A stretch of 64,000 bases of DNA. Origin: Cheiracanthium punctorium. Taxonomy: Eukaryota; Arthropoda; Arachnida; Araneae; Cheiracanthiidae. Of this stretch, positions 44,055 through 55,489 are shown piece by piece. The first letter of the stretch is position 1; every line of letters starts with the position of its first letter. Position numbers and translations under genes: made by a program. The stretch is from contig JAWZYV010017527.1 in assembly GCA_038373885.1 (NCBI GenBank), positions 496,001 through 560,000 on the forward strand, written 5' to 3'. The notes under the pieces were generated by a model. That model was given only the letters and a program-made list of their open reading frames with translations. It was not told where the DNA came from and did not search any database.

Positions 44055-45960
44055 TTTTGTTTAAGCATCACGTAAAAACGACTGAAGCGAATGATATGAA
44101 ATTTGGTGTCATGATAGGTGGTCACTCAACTTAAAACATAGGCGTCGAATTTTTAAAAAATCTTGATTAGATTTTCAGATTTTGCGAAAATCGTTTCAAA
44201 CTGCGTAAATTTGTGTTCAAGCATCACGCAAAAACGACAGAAGCGAATGATATGAAATTGGGTGTCATGATAGGTGGTCACTCAACTTAAAACATAGGCG
44301 TCGAATTTTTAAAAAATCTTGATTAGATTTTCAGATTTTGCGAAAATCGTTTCAAACTGCGTAAATTTGTGTTCAAGCATCACGCAAAAACGACAGAAGC
44401 AAATGATATGAAATTGGGTGTCATGATAGGTGGTCACTCAACTTAAAACATAGGCGCCCAATTTTTAAAAAATCCTGATTGGATTTTGAGATTTTGCGAA
44501 AATCCTTTCAAACTGCGTAAATTTGTGTTCAAGCATCACGTAAAAACGACTGAAGCGAATGATATGAAATTGGGTGTCGTGATAGGTGGTCACTCAACTT
44601 AAAACATAGGCGTCGAATTTTTAAAAAATCTTGATTGGATTTTGAGATTTTGCGAAAATCCTTTCAAACTGCGTAAATTTGTGTTCGAGCATCACGTAAA
44701 AACGACTGAAGCGAATGATATGAAATTGGGTGTCATGATAGGTGCTCACTCAACGCAAAACATAGGCGTCGAATTAAAAAAAAAATCTTGATTGAATTTT
44801 GAGATTTTGCAAAAATCCTTTCAACATGCGTAAATTTGTGTTCAAGCATCATGTAAAAACAACTGAAGCGAATGATATGAAATTGGGTGTCATGATAGGT
44901 GGTCACTCAACTTAAAACATAGGCGCCCAATTTTTAAAAAATCCTGATTGGATTTTGAGATTTTGCGAAAATCCTTTCAAACTGCGTAAATTTGTGTTCA
45001 AGCATCACGTAAAAACGACTGAAGCGAATGATATGAAATTGGGTGTCGTGATAGGTGGTCACTCAACTTAAAACATAGGCGTCGAATTTTTAAAAAATCT
45101 TGATTGGATTTTGAGATTTTGCGAAAATCCTTTCAAACTGCGTAAATTTGTGTTCGAGCATCACGTAAAAACGACTGAAGCGAATGATATGAAATTGGGT
45201 GTCATGATAGGTGCTCACTCAACGCAAAACATAGGCGTCGAATTAAAAAAAAAATCTTGACTAGATTTTGAGATTTTGCGAAAATCATTTCAAACTGCGT
45301 AAATTTGTGTTCGCACATCACGTAATAACTGCAAAGGTGAAAAAATGATATTTGGTGAAATGATAGGTGGTCACTCACCTTTAACTATAAGCATCTAATT
45401 AAAAAAAATTGATCAGATTTCGAGATTTTGCGAAAATCGTTTAAAACTGAGTGAATCTTTGTTCCCGCATTAAGTAATAATGACTAAAGCGAATGATATG
45501 AAATTTGGTCGCATGATATATGGTTGCTCAACATAAACTATAGGAGTCCAATTTTTTTAACATTTTTTTTTTGAGATTTTGTGAAAATTCTCTCAAAATA
45601 CGTTCAATGATGATTTCTTCAAACTTCACGTAATAACGACTAATACGAATGATACGAAATTTAGTGATATGATGGGTAGTTGCTAATCTTAATTTATAGG
45701 CGTTGAATTTTAAAAATATTTTGCTTACATTTTGTGATTTTGCGAAAATCGTTTTAAAATGCTGAAAATTTGTTCCAGCATCACGAAATAAAGACTGCAG
45801 GGAATGAAACGAATTTGGCTGACATGATAGGTTGTCACTCAACTTAAATTCTAGGCTTCAAATTTTTCAAAAATTTTGATTAAATTTTGAGATTTTGCGA
45901 AAATTATTTCAATATGCATAAATATTCGTTCGCGCATCACATAATTACGACTAAAGCGAA
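44055..45960 (+). repeat. 156-bp tandem array with three-unit higher-order pattern
   Basis: The anchor 'tc(g/c/a)tttcaaactgcgtaaat' occurs at 44191, 44347, 44503, 44659, 44816, 44972, 45128 and 45285, with spacings of 156-157. More diverged units follow to about 45904. Unit-specific variants repeat every 469 bp: 'taggcgccca' at 44451 and 44920, and 'ggtgctcactcaacgc' at 44741 and 45210. This shows a block of three units duplicated as one. Outer units on the right are the most diverged. Confidence 0.9.
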
Positions 45961-46119
45961 TGAAATGATATTACTTAGTTACTCTCTAACCTGTAATATT
46001 TTAACAATAAATGAAAATTATAACTTTGCTTTCTTTACTTTGGCAACATACTCCATCCATTCTGTGTACTCCTACAATGCTGACGAAAGTTTTTGCTTTT
46101 TGGAAATTTTCATTCACTA

Positions 46120-46136
46120 ACCCGTCGAGGACGGGT
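46120..46136 (+). promoter_or_regulatory. Helitron 3' terminal hairpin
   Basis: Perfect 7-bp stem acccgtc/gacgggt with loop gag, placed 7 bases upstream of the CTAG end. In Helitrons this is the rolling-circle termination signal. Confidence 0.8.
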
Positions 46137-46147
46137 ACTTCAGCTAG

Positions 46148-47060
46148 TCATAAATATGTTTAATGAATGGCACAATATTGAGTATTTTTAAATAAACTTT
46201 CTATAAGTAATATTTTTGGGTATATCGATTATAAAAAAGCAAGTTTGGTTTTTAAAAAAGGATTGTAATAAACAAATAGTGTTTATAATGTCATCTGTCA
46301 GTCAACTTCTTAGACTTACAAGTACAGTCAGTGGCTGAAAAGGCTTTTTCAGCTTCTGTACATGTCGGTTTTACTGTGAACAAATAGTTGTGAATATAAG
46401 AAAAGTAATTGTCCTCGAAACTCCTTCATTTTCATGTATAGTCTTTTTCTTTTTTAGTCCTTTCCGGTTCTGGTAAATTGGTACCGGATCCAGTAGACGT
46501 CTAATAATGCTGGATTACCAGATCTGTTTTTCCAGAATGCTATTTACTATTCATAAAGTTAAAATTACCAAATTAAAAAAAAATCCTGTTGAAAACACTT
46601 TAATATGGCCATGCTGCGAGGCTAGAAGTGTTCTCAACAGATTTTTACTATGGTAATATTAAACCCGTAATTTACACTGTGTTCAGAAATATTTCAAACA
46701 AGACCTAGGAATATAAATAATACAAACTAGGATAAATAGTAATTTATGATTAAACAAAAGAAAAAACATGAATCCATTTATTTATTCAGGAAAAAGTAAA
46801 AAATGCCATTTAGCACATTAATCTAACCTGACCAGTTGTCTAGTAAAGCTTACTGTGCAGAGCAGAATGAAGGTGATTTGTTTGTGGATTAAGGCGGTGG
46901 TCCCCAGGAGAGAAAGAAAGCTTCTTCATGACTCTCCGTCCCTAGAGGGGAATGATGAAGGTGGAAGCATGCATTTTCCCCCTCCCTGTGCCCACTTAAA
47001 CACACTATTGAATCCATGTTTTATCTGTTCATTTTTGAAAAGATTTGACAGAGGACTTTA
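46148..47060. other. Non-coding, no complete element
   Basis: AT-rich sequence. 46855-47050 has slightly higher GC, with a 92-codon frame lacking any motif. No gene supported. Confidence 0.4.
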
Positions 47061-47433
47061 CAGTAGATGCCCCTATAACGTGTTAAAAGAGACTCGTATA
47101 TTGTCTGCTTTTTCTAATTGTGGTGTGCATTAAACATGTTTGAAAGAACTTTTGTATGATTTATTTTATTCTATTTCAACTTGAGAAAGAAAATGTTTTA
47201 TTAAAATAAATCTGCAAATTTAAACACAATTTCATTTAGTGGAAGTCCATATCAGTTATCTCTGGTGCATATGCAGTATCAAGTAAGCAGTATTTAAGTG
47301 AAATGTGAAAAAAATTGCTTAAATATGGTGTGCAGCAGTTAAACAGCGTGGTTTACACTCCAGGTGAAACATAGCTCAGGGCCCTTATAACATGGAATGT
47401 ATCTACCATATGTATTATAGGGAAGGTCTACTG
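47061..47433. mobile_element. Tigger/pogo-type MITE, 373 bp, TA target
   Basis: The ends are CAGTAGATGCCCCTATAAC and, reverse complemented, CAGTAGACCTTCCCTATAAT. TA lies at 47059-47060 and 47434-47435. CAGTAGA-type ends with TA duplications are typical of the pogo/Tigger group. Non-coding. Confidence 0.75.
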
Positions 47434-48835
47434 TACTTGCTCCCTGGCATTGGTCTTTGCATACTTTGTGGTTGTGCAATCAAAGTTGCAACAGAGTATT
47501 CGGAGACTCCTATTGGAAAGCTAAGCTGGTCAGGAGGAGAATTTTCTCAATTGCTTCTTTTCAACAATGAGAACAAACAGTTTAAACATGAGTTCAATAT
47601 TAAAAATGAACAAGGAGAAAAAAAGAGAATGTCTCATCTCTGATAAAATGCTTCGTCATACTTATGGTCCGTCTCTCAATCCGGCACTGCGAAACTATTT
47701 GGTACTTTCAATGAATCATCATGAATGAATCAAAAAAATTCTTGAAAACTCCTGTAAATAATGAAGCATTTGAGCCTAGCAGCAGAATTTCGTATGTCAG
47801 TTTTTAGCGGCAGTGTTGCAAACAAATATGTTATCTCAATAATGCTAGAGTGCTGCTGTTGAATGTCACATCTACTCGTAAAAGTAAAATGTAGCTTTTA
47901 CAAAAGAAAAATTTCTTGAAACTTTTCAAAGTTTATTCCATATACACAAAGAGAATAAGTGGAAAATAAATGAATTTAGTTATATGTAAATTAATGCAAC
48001 TGAATTTTAAGATAACGTATTATATAATATACCTTTACCAATCTTAAAAGAATTTGAAAAAGCAGGGCTCGGTCGAGTCACTTTTCTCACTATTTTTAGC
48101 AGTTGTCACTATCGGTAACTTTTTTGACAGTTGGTCACTTTTTTAAACATATAATTAAAGTTTATTCAAACTATATTTAGCGAAATCAAAACTAAATCCT
48201 TCCGCTGAAATGAATGCCAATCAATCGCAAGCTTTGATTGCGTAATAGAAATGCAATTAAGTAATACTAGGCTATTGCATAATACTAATGCTGGAAGCAA
48301 ACATTACAGGCCCATTAGTAAAGTTGTGCCAAGCTTGACAACTTTTTCCAAAATATCACCATATTTCATGCCAATAATAAGTCTTCAAAAGTGAAGTCGT
48401 AAGCGATAGCATCAATGCTTTTTGAGAATTAATTTGTTAAAACCCTTTCCTATAAACAATGGGAACACCCAGAACTCCCTATTTCGCATTCTAGATACGT
48501 GATTTTGATGCAACAAATGCAGATATTTATTATGTGATGTGTAGGATTCACATTTTAGGCTACTTTCTGAAGGGCTGAACAACCCAGAAATTCGTGAAAA
48601 TATTTTGTTTTGAATGTTTCCATTTTCAAGCAACAAATCAATAGTTTTTGAAGCCCGTTAAGAAATATGATTGGTTCAAAACTTCTTCAATTTATTTGTA
48701 TAATGGTCTAATTTTAGTCACGTTTGAATAATATTTCGTCACTTTTTTCAATGGCTTTGTTGCTATTTCTTGGGCCGAGCCCTGGAAAAAGGCTAGGATT
48801 TACTTGAATTTTTCGGGAAAAGTTATTTAAGTAAT
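47434..48835. other. Non-coding stretch, no firm feature
   Basis: AT-rich; short frames without motifs. 'ggctcggtcgagtcactttt' near 48066 and 'cacttttttcaatggct...gggccgagccct' near 48740-48783 form an inverted pair. They may be the ends of a degraded MITE (about 48064-48783). Confidence 0.4.
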
Positions 48836-49069
48836 TTATGGTGTTTCAGTTTGTTTAGAATATTTGCAGGCATGATGAAAATACTAAAAAATGTCATGAT
48901 GAAAAAGAAAAAAAAATCAAATAAATCTGCAGGCTCTTCAAAAAATGGGCATCAATGTTGCTTTGGTATGAAAAAACCAAATACGGTGGAGAGGGAAGAC
49001 ACTTGACTGTGATTGAGGACATTTGCCTGTATTGGCAGATCCCGAAGGGGGGGGGGGGCTAGGATCACG
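48836..49069 (+). repeat. 234-bp repeat unit, copy 1
   Basis: From 'ttatggtgtttcag' to 'gctaggatcacg' it is nearly identical to 49385-49617, including A-rich and G-rich runs. Flanks on both sides differ, so the unit has defined ends. It has no TIR and its function is unknown. Confidence 0.85.
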
Positions 49070-49384
49070 TGCCCCCTCCCAGATGCACTATAGAAGATTA
49101 ACTTAATTTGTAAATTCAAATGAATTTACCAGAAATATAAGACAAAAAAAATTTTGTGCCCCTGCCAGAAATTTTCTGCATCTGCCACTGCTTGCCTATG
49201 CCCTTAGGGATAAAACTCCTGATGACTGACATTAGAGGGATATTCTTTGAGGTTTTTCTTTCATTGACAGTATTCAAATAATATAAAAATCCTACATTTT
49301 TTCATTCAATAAAGAACTATGCTACAACGAAAAAAAGATTTCTAAATGCAGTTAACTCATCTTTATAATGAAAATCCAAAGGAA

Positions 49385-49617
49385 TTATGGTGTTTCAGCT
49401 TGTTTAGAATACTTGCAGGCATGATGAAAATACTAAAAAATGTCATGATGAAAAAGAAAAAAAAATCAAATAAATCTGCAGGCTCTTCAAAAAATGTGCA
49501 TCAATGTTGCTTTGGTATGAAAAAACCAAATACGGTGGAGAGGGAAGACACTTGACTGTGATTGAGGACACTTGCCTGTATTGGCAGATCCCGAAGGGGG
49601 GGGGGACTAGGATCACG
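49385..49617 (+). repeat. 233-bp repeat unit, copy 2
   Basis: Second copy, 549 bp downstream in the same orientation. Its right edge abuts a mariner transposase remnant exactly at 'gatcacg|agg'. Confidence 0.85.
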
Positions 49618-49764
49618 AGGTGTTATTAGCCGGTTTTCATCAATGAATGCTTTTATTGTATCTTGATCATCTTCCATTGGCCTTCCAGACCGTGGTGCTT
49701 GTTCAACAACAAAATTTTGAAAAACAGTTTTGGCACTAGCATTCTCTGAATACATCTTCACCAT
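49618..49764 (-). pseudogene. Mariner transposase N-terminal fragment
   Basis: The minus-strand frame gives YSENASAKTVFQNFVVEQ, then APRSGRPMEDDQDTIKAFI and DENRLITP. The S-G-R-P linker between two helix-turn-helix parts is diagnostic of mariner transposases. It is cut at the 233-bp repeat at 49617. The catalytic domain is absent. Confidence 0.7.
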
Positions 49765-50183
49765 TCACATCGGATCATTTTTTTCTTCCTTAAACTGTAT
49801 TTTTACCTTATGGATAGAGAAAAAGAATGCCGCTTTTCAGTTTCCATATTTGAACGTACCAACCAAAAACTGCTACGTAGAATCTATCGAACTTTTTTTG
49901 CCAGCGAGCTTGCTATATAAGCGGTCAAAATATATAATGATAGACGGCTTAAGTGTGAAGTTCGCTGTGGAAAAATACAATAAATCCCTCTGTTGGGGAA
50001 AACGAAATTATTTTCCGAACAACCTAATAAATTTACTCAAAAAAAAAAAAAAAAAAGCTTTAATTAGTCAAAACGTTTTTAGATTCCTTAAGTTCAACAT
50101 TAGACTTGTGACTCTCGACCTTTTTGTCATTTCAAATCCATTTGAAAATTTGAAAGAAATCGGAGAACCTGTTGTATAGATGC
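49765..50183. other. Non-coding stretch beside the mariner fragment
   Basis: A 149-codon plus-strand frame spans 49730-50179 but overlaps the mariner fragment antisense. It contains a lysine run from an A tract (50040-50056), and I do not consider it a gene. Confidence 0.5.
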
Positions 50184-50191
50184 TGTGTGCC

Positions 50192-50365
50192 CAGGGGCGT
50201 AGCCAGAAATTTTTCATGGGGGGGTTTACGACTACTGCAACTCACATATATGCATACATGTGTGTGATAAGGGAGTGAAGAATATACATTTTGTATGGCA
50301 AAAAGTTCCTCATGGGGGGGGGGGGTTATGACCCCCCTAACCCTCCCCCCGTGGCTACGCCTCTG
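50192..50365. mobile_element. hAT-type MITE, 174 bp, exact 8-bp duplication
   Basis: TGTGTGCC lies at 50184-50191 and 50366-50373. The ends are CAGGGGCGTAGCCAGAAA and, reverse complemented, CAGAGGCGTAGCCACGGG. The interior is G/C-run rich (G runs at 50218-50224 and 50315-50326). Non-coding. Confidence 0.9.
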
Positions 50366-50639
50366 TGTGTGCCAGTATATTAATTTTTTAAACCCTTTTA
50401 CACGAAACACTGGTTAGGAGACACTGCATTGGATTCACCAAATCAAAAATCTGCATTAAAGTATAAGATTTGTTGTATTTTGTTTCGTTACGAAGTGATT
50501 TGACTATTTGAAGAATATGAGTTCCCATAATCCCTAATTGCAAGTTGGAAAAACAGTGATTATTCACAAGTAATGTTTTCTGTATACCATGTGATTATAA
50601 TGTTAGAAGTAATGAAGCATGATTTATTAATTATTCAGT

Positions 50640-50795
50640 CAAAGGTGGATTAAAGGGGGGGGGCGATCGCCCCTCCCTCGAGAAAAAGGAAATTAATGTA
50701 AAAGATCCTATTTTACTTCCATAAGATGGATGTATATGTCAATCTTCTAACTAACCGCCCCTCTCCCCCGACAAACTTTTATTAATCCGCCACTG
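50640..50795. mobile_element. hAT-type MITE, 156 bp, exact 8-bp duplication
   Basis: TATTCAGT lies at 50632-50639 and 50796-50803. The ends are CAAAGGTGGATTAAAGGG and, reverse complemented, CAGTGGCGGATTAATAAA. Non-coding. Confidence 0.88.
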
Positions 50796-50803
50796 TATTC
50801 AGT

Positions 50804-53209
50804 ACTTATTTTAATGTGCGAATTTAATGTGATTAAAATAGTTTAGCAGATTTGAAATGTTCATACACGTTTCCATCTATTTTATTAGTGCATATTTACA
50901 AAAACAATTACTAACATTCAGAACTGAATTCAAAATCTAATACGTTTAAAATAATATTTTGAAAGACATTATTTGTCTGTATATATTAGTTTAACAACTG
51001 TTTATTATTTAATACTCTTGTGAATGCATATTCTAAAATTTAAAACAGACAGCTGTGAAATACTACTTCTAAAACATTGCTTTGCCATTATAATACTGGA
51101 ATTGCAGAAATTATATTATTGAAGTGGATAAGGTTCTAATGTAAAAGTAATTGTACATTTTTAAATTTTTATACAGTTACACACCTGTCTAAATAAAAAT
51201 AATGTAAAAGTGAAAAGAAAAAAAAAAACAATTTTTTTTCAATTGTATCCATATTAATTAAAAGTAGGCATTTTAAATTATCAAATTTGCATTCGTAATA
51301 TGTGAAATGGAAGAAAGGTTATATATTGGCATGTAAAAAAGAAATTTAATAAGGAATGAGAGAGAGAGAGAGAGAAAAAAAAAAGCAGGTTTCTCTGTCA
51401 GCATAGTGCTGGGTGAAAAGGTGTTGTACTTAAATTGCTGAACTGCTAATTTTGAAGAGACAAAGAATATTTGCTTATTGGTTGTTGTAAAACTTGTTCT
51501 CTCGCTCTCTCTTTTTTTTAATAAAATATTACACCTACACAAGTTTTTAAATAAAATATGACTTAATAAGTATCAATAAGCAAAGAAAGTTGCTTTATGT
51601 GTTTAGCATGTCACTAACTTGGTGAAATATTTGTATTCTACTGTTAAATTATTTTTATCTTAATGTTGAAGAATCCTCCTTTTCTGTAGGATTGTTTTAT
51701 TGTTATGTGGAGCCATTTGTCTTTCTTTTTTAAATTAATTTTGTTTTCAGACTTCCCTGCCAAGTAAATTGGAGGTGGAAGGGTATGGGAATAGTTACTG
51801 AATAAAATAAATATTGTCTTTTCGACCCTTGTATATGTATTTTACATTTGGAAATCATTATTGTATTTTGTGAATTGCAACAGTTGATGTTTTATTATTA
51901 CCTCCTTGAATGAAGTAAAAGGAAGTATAGTGACGGCAAAAGATTTCGGTACGCAGATTTTGGTAAAAAAAAAAATCGACTTTGACTATCTCTAGATTCA
52001 TTTTGAGGAGTTTGCGAGACATCTCAACGCACGCATGTATGTATGTATGTATGATTGTGTAAATGATTGTATAATCCATCTTGACCAACAGAAAGTCCAT
52101 TTTGCCTGGTTTTTTCCTGACATCTTCGTACTACGTATGTAGGCGAATGTAACGAACATACCTGAAAAACTATTAGTCGTAGAATGCAGATATTTTATAT
52201 TTAGGATTATAGTAACACCTAGTTGTACACCTCTCTTTTTGGCTCCATTTGACAGGATAATTTATTTACAGAGTCATCCAAAAGATTTTGAATACATTAT
52301 AGGGTTATTATTCAAGGTCTATGGACACCTTCAATCCATTAAGAGTCTGGTCTATCACTATTTCGGCTGTGTCCAAAATCTCACAAACTATTGCAAGCTT
52401 GGCGGCTTAGGTGCCAAAAGCAACTTTTTAAAAAACTGAACCAAGCTTGGAGGTATCTTAAATATTTGGCTAGAAATCACTAAATCTTAGTATTATTGCA
52501 GTATTTTATCCCTTTCAAATGAAATAAGTTGAGATGAAGTTCACTGAAAATATTTATGATTTAATAGACGTACAAGGAAGTCATGCGGTGTCCACATCAG
52601 ATTTTTTGTGATGCTTACTCAAAAAGAGTAAAAAACCATGAGCTGGTACCATCAAGATTTAACCTTATGGCAATTTTTAAAAATTACTTTCATTTTGATT
52701 TTCAAATGGCATTGATATTCCTTGTACTGTTTTGTATATTTAGAAACTTTGTTATGCTTAAATATTTCTAAATATTTACTTCTCAAAACTTGTTTAGTTT
52801 TCAAGACCAAACATTTCAACATTGTTTACCATAGGCTTCATCACCTACTGATTATATGATGGGGTCAATCACCAAAATCGTCTCTTTCTATATAAATGTG
52901 TAAATTCTTAGCAAGAAAAAAAAATTATATTGAGAACATACATAACCACTTTTGTTAAATAAATCAGTGTTATAGTAAAATGGTTTTAGCACTTTTCGAT
53001 TTTGTTAGAAGGTGTAAAAAATTAAAAAAAAAGTCATAAGATTTAGAAGTTTTTAATCCCAACATTCTGGACATTTTTTTAGCTTCCCTGAAATCAGCGA
53101 TAATTGTCTTGTCTTTCTTGAAAGAAAAAAAAAATTTAGTATACATAAAAAAATCTTTAGACACGAAATATCATGACTTGCAGCTGGTGTAAACGGAATG
53201 CACTTTCCA
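50804..53209. other. Mostly AT-rich non-coding region
   Basis: It contains a GA run (51358-51375), a 'tgtatgtatgtatgta' run near 52036-52051 and the degraded repeat-like piece 51900-52220. No TIR pair or gene could be supported. The 3' UTR of the gene at 53210 should lie in the right-hand part. Confidence 0.45.
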
Positions 53210-53521
53210 TTATTCAGCGGACGTATTCAGAGATGCGGATTCAATAATTTGTCTTGCGCCCTCGTCTTCGGATTTATGATGATCCATGGCTTCCTTCCAG
53301 CTCCGTCCGTGAACAATGTTATCAACGCAGAAGTAGGGTATGCGAATGCCTGCAAGAAGCATTCGAGTTATTCCGGACAGACCGCCGATGCAAACAGTCA
53401 ACGGAAGGATTAAAATGTACAAAAATGCGCACGCAAAGGCCACTGGAAATGCTGGAAAAGCCAGTATCACAAGCCAGACAAGAATCCAGAATAAAAGCCG
53501 CAATGCTTCAAAAAACTCCAT
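53210..53521 (-). CDS. Unrecognised 103-residue membrane protein, single coding exon
   Basis: The frame starts MEFFEALRLLFWILVWLVIL and ends SASLNTSAE, stop at 53210-53212. Residues about 8-28 and 30-48 are strongly hydrophobic and form one long or two close membrane segments, followed by GGLSGITRMLLAGIRIPYF and a polar tail (KEAMDHHKSEDEGAR). Support for a real gene: a strong 3' splice site (tattttttcag|GTAGCC, exon edge 53542) lies 20 bases upstream of the ATG, implying a non-coding first exon to the right. In addition, base composition is clearly more GC-rich than its neighbours, and there is no transposon match. I cannot name the family. The N-terminus could act as a signal anchor. Plus-strand frames over the same bases are shadows. 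Confidence 0.7.
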   Translation of the reverse strand: MEFFEALRLLFWILVWLVILAFPAFPVAFACAFLYILILPLTVCIGGLSGITRMLLAGIRIPYFCVDNIVHGRSWKEAMDHHKSEDEGARQIIESASLNTSAE

Positions 53522-53542
53522 CGCTGTTGATTTTTAGGCTAC

Positions 53543-54311
53543 CTGAAAAATAAAATGTTGTTCAAATATACATTTACAACAGTCCCCATTTAGCATCTAC
53601 AGTAAATGACTGGCCAATTTTGAATTTAAATACAGAGTAATAAAATCACGGTTTGAGAAAATAGTGTATAGTTTGTTGCCTTATTTTTTGAGAAAAACAT
53701 ACATTGGGTTCAAATAGTTCCAAATTTTACTACTAAGCAGCACTGCTGGCCGAAAAACTAAATCACAGTATTTTCAATATAAGCACCCTTTGCAGCAGTA
53801 ATATAGCATAAACTCAAAACACGTACACCCGACGATGTATCTGTCAAAACGGACTGACATGCATTACAGGCATAATTGTTCAATATCGGCAAGAGTTAGT
53901 GGCTTTTACTAGTACACCTTTTCAGATGTTTTCACAGAGTGGAATCACAAGGATTCAAGAGGGAAGCCAGTCATGCCTGATCCTGTGTGGTTCATGAACT
54001 GCAGAGCAGAAATGATCACCAAAATGTTCCGCTGCAAATCAAATATTACAGCTGTTTGATGAGAGTCTGGCACCATCTTGCATAAACCATCTGAATCCTC
54101 CAAGGCATTGGTTACAGTCACATATAATATTAAGATACTGCGCTGCAGTTAAAATGTGGTATAGGAAATGATTCCCCTTTTAAGGATATACTGTGACTTG
54201 TGCATCAACGATGCGTATAATTTAGTAGGCATACAAAGTTATATGTTGTCCACATCCACATCAGATTTTTTTAAAAATTAATTTGCCTTAAACAGAGTGG
54301 ACATACGTCAT

Positions 54312-54344
<33 letters not shown>

Positions 54345-54900
54345 CGTAAAATTAATTTTGTCGTTCACGATCTGAATAGTGTAGGACTTTTGCTAAATGT
54401 TGTTAGCCAATGATAAGCAAAACTTCTTGGAAAGCAAATTCTTCAAACACATACTCGATTACGGGGACCCTCTTTGTGTATTACACAGAGGTATCTAAAA
54501 AAACTCTTGCATACTTTCTTTGTACAGCTACGAAAATCGAGAGGTTTATTTAGGTCACGAAAACGTTGTTACCCTTCGGCGATGAAGCAGTTATAATACC
54601 ATACTTGCAATTTAAATGTGAGCTTCAGAAAACTAACATCCTCAATCTGTATGTATAATTTATGACCCCCTCCCCTTTCCCCTAGCAAAACGTATAACCC
54701 TATTTCCAAAACCACTTAATAAAGAATACCAAGCGATGGCAGGTTGTAACGAAAGTTTCTTGCCAGCACACATATCGTCTGCGCAATCAGTTCGCAGGCA
54801 TGTTTTCTCATATTTTGTCAATTGATTTTTGGCATTTGAAAGAAAGAGACTTGCTTTAGAACGCTGTGTTGTGAAATCTGCTTTTTAAAAAATGTCGTTA
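53543..54900. other. Upstream region of the small membrane protein gene; degraded repeats
   Basis: It should contain the 5' non-coding exon and promoter of that gene, but I cannot place them. 53690-54060 looks like a decayed DNA-transposon end by word content, without TIRs. A T run of 29 lies at 54314-54342. Confidence 0.4.
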
Positions 54901-55400
54901 TCGTTAAGTACAAAGTGTGTGGAATGGAACTATCACGCTACCAGATTAGAACTATCTTGTAGTTTCAGTTCTGTTGCAAAAAGTCAGCTACAGAATGTCA
55001 CAGAATCATGTTTATTGCTTTAGGAACGACTCTTATATTATGACACTGTGATGGTTTGGTACCCAAAGTTCAAAATTGAGGACTATGACTTTCAAGAAGC
55101 AGAGCGCTTTGGGCGGCCTACTGATGTTGATGAGGCCCCCCCGCAAGAACTTGTGAAAGATCAGTTGTATCAAATAGTAGAGAAAACCACTAGTCTCCCT
55201 AAGGAGTTCTGACTAACGTTAGTTCCATGTCCACATTAAACTTGACGTACAAGTTCCATCGCCCCATAAGTTGACTCAAGCAGATAAGGGCAGTCGTGTT
55301 CAAGCTTGCAGTAATATCAACGCAAGGACAGCATTCTGGACTGGATCGTCACTTGTGATGAAAAGTGGATTTACTTCAATTACACAAGCCGAAAAGGGGA
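54901..55400 (+). pseudogene. Mariner transposase remnant
   Basis: In plus-strand frames that shift, 55052-55210 reads KFKIEDYDFQEAERFGRPTD and VDEAPPQELVKDQLYQIV. 55333-55380 reads LDWIVTCDEKWIYFNYT, which holds the first catalytic Asp of mariner (T-C-D-E-K-W). Stops and at least two frameshifts lie between them. The later catalytic motifs are missing because the 160-bp array follows. Confidence 0.7.
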
Positions 55401-55489
55401 TGAGAGGTGAGCTTCATAAAGCACAATTTGACTGACAGAAAGATCATGCTTTGTATCTGGTGGAATTGTCATTGCCGTGGTATTCTCCT

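Larger units (their letters stand above)
43920..46147 (+). mobile_element. Non-autonomous Helitron with internal satellite, 2.2 kb
   Basis: The 5' end TCTATATAAATAAAATTAGA is preceded by A. The 3' end CTAG (46144-46147) is followed by T. A perfect 7-bp hairpin (acccgtc-gag-gacgggt, 46120-46136) sits 7 bases before CTAG. These are the standard Helitron termini. There is no Rep/helicase. Most of the body is a 156-bp tandem array. It begins 80 bp after the end of the Tc1-like element. Confidence 0.85.

Noticed and set aside
44055..45960. CRISPR-like array
   Set aside because: Repeats are contiguous 156-bp units without unique spacers, in a eukaryotic Helitron.
49730..50179. 149-codon plus-strand frame, one of the longest in the window
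   Set aside because: Antisense to the mariner fragment at its start, contains a poly-Lys run from an A tract, and ends at a MITE target site.
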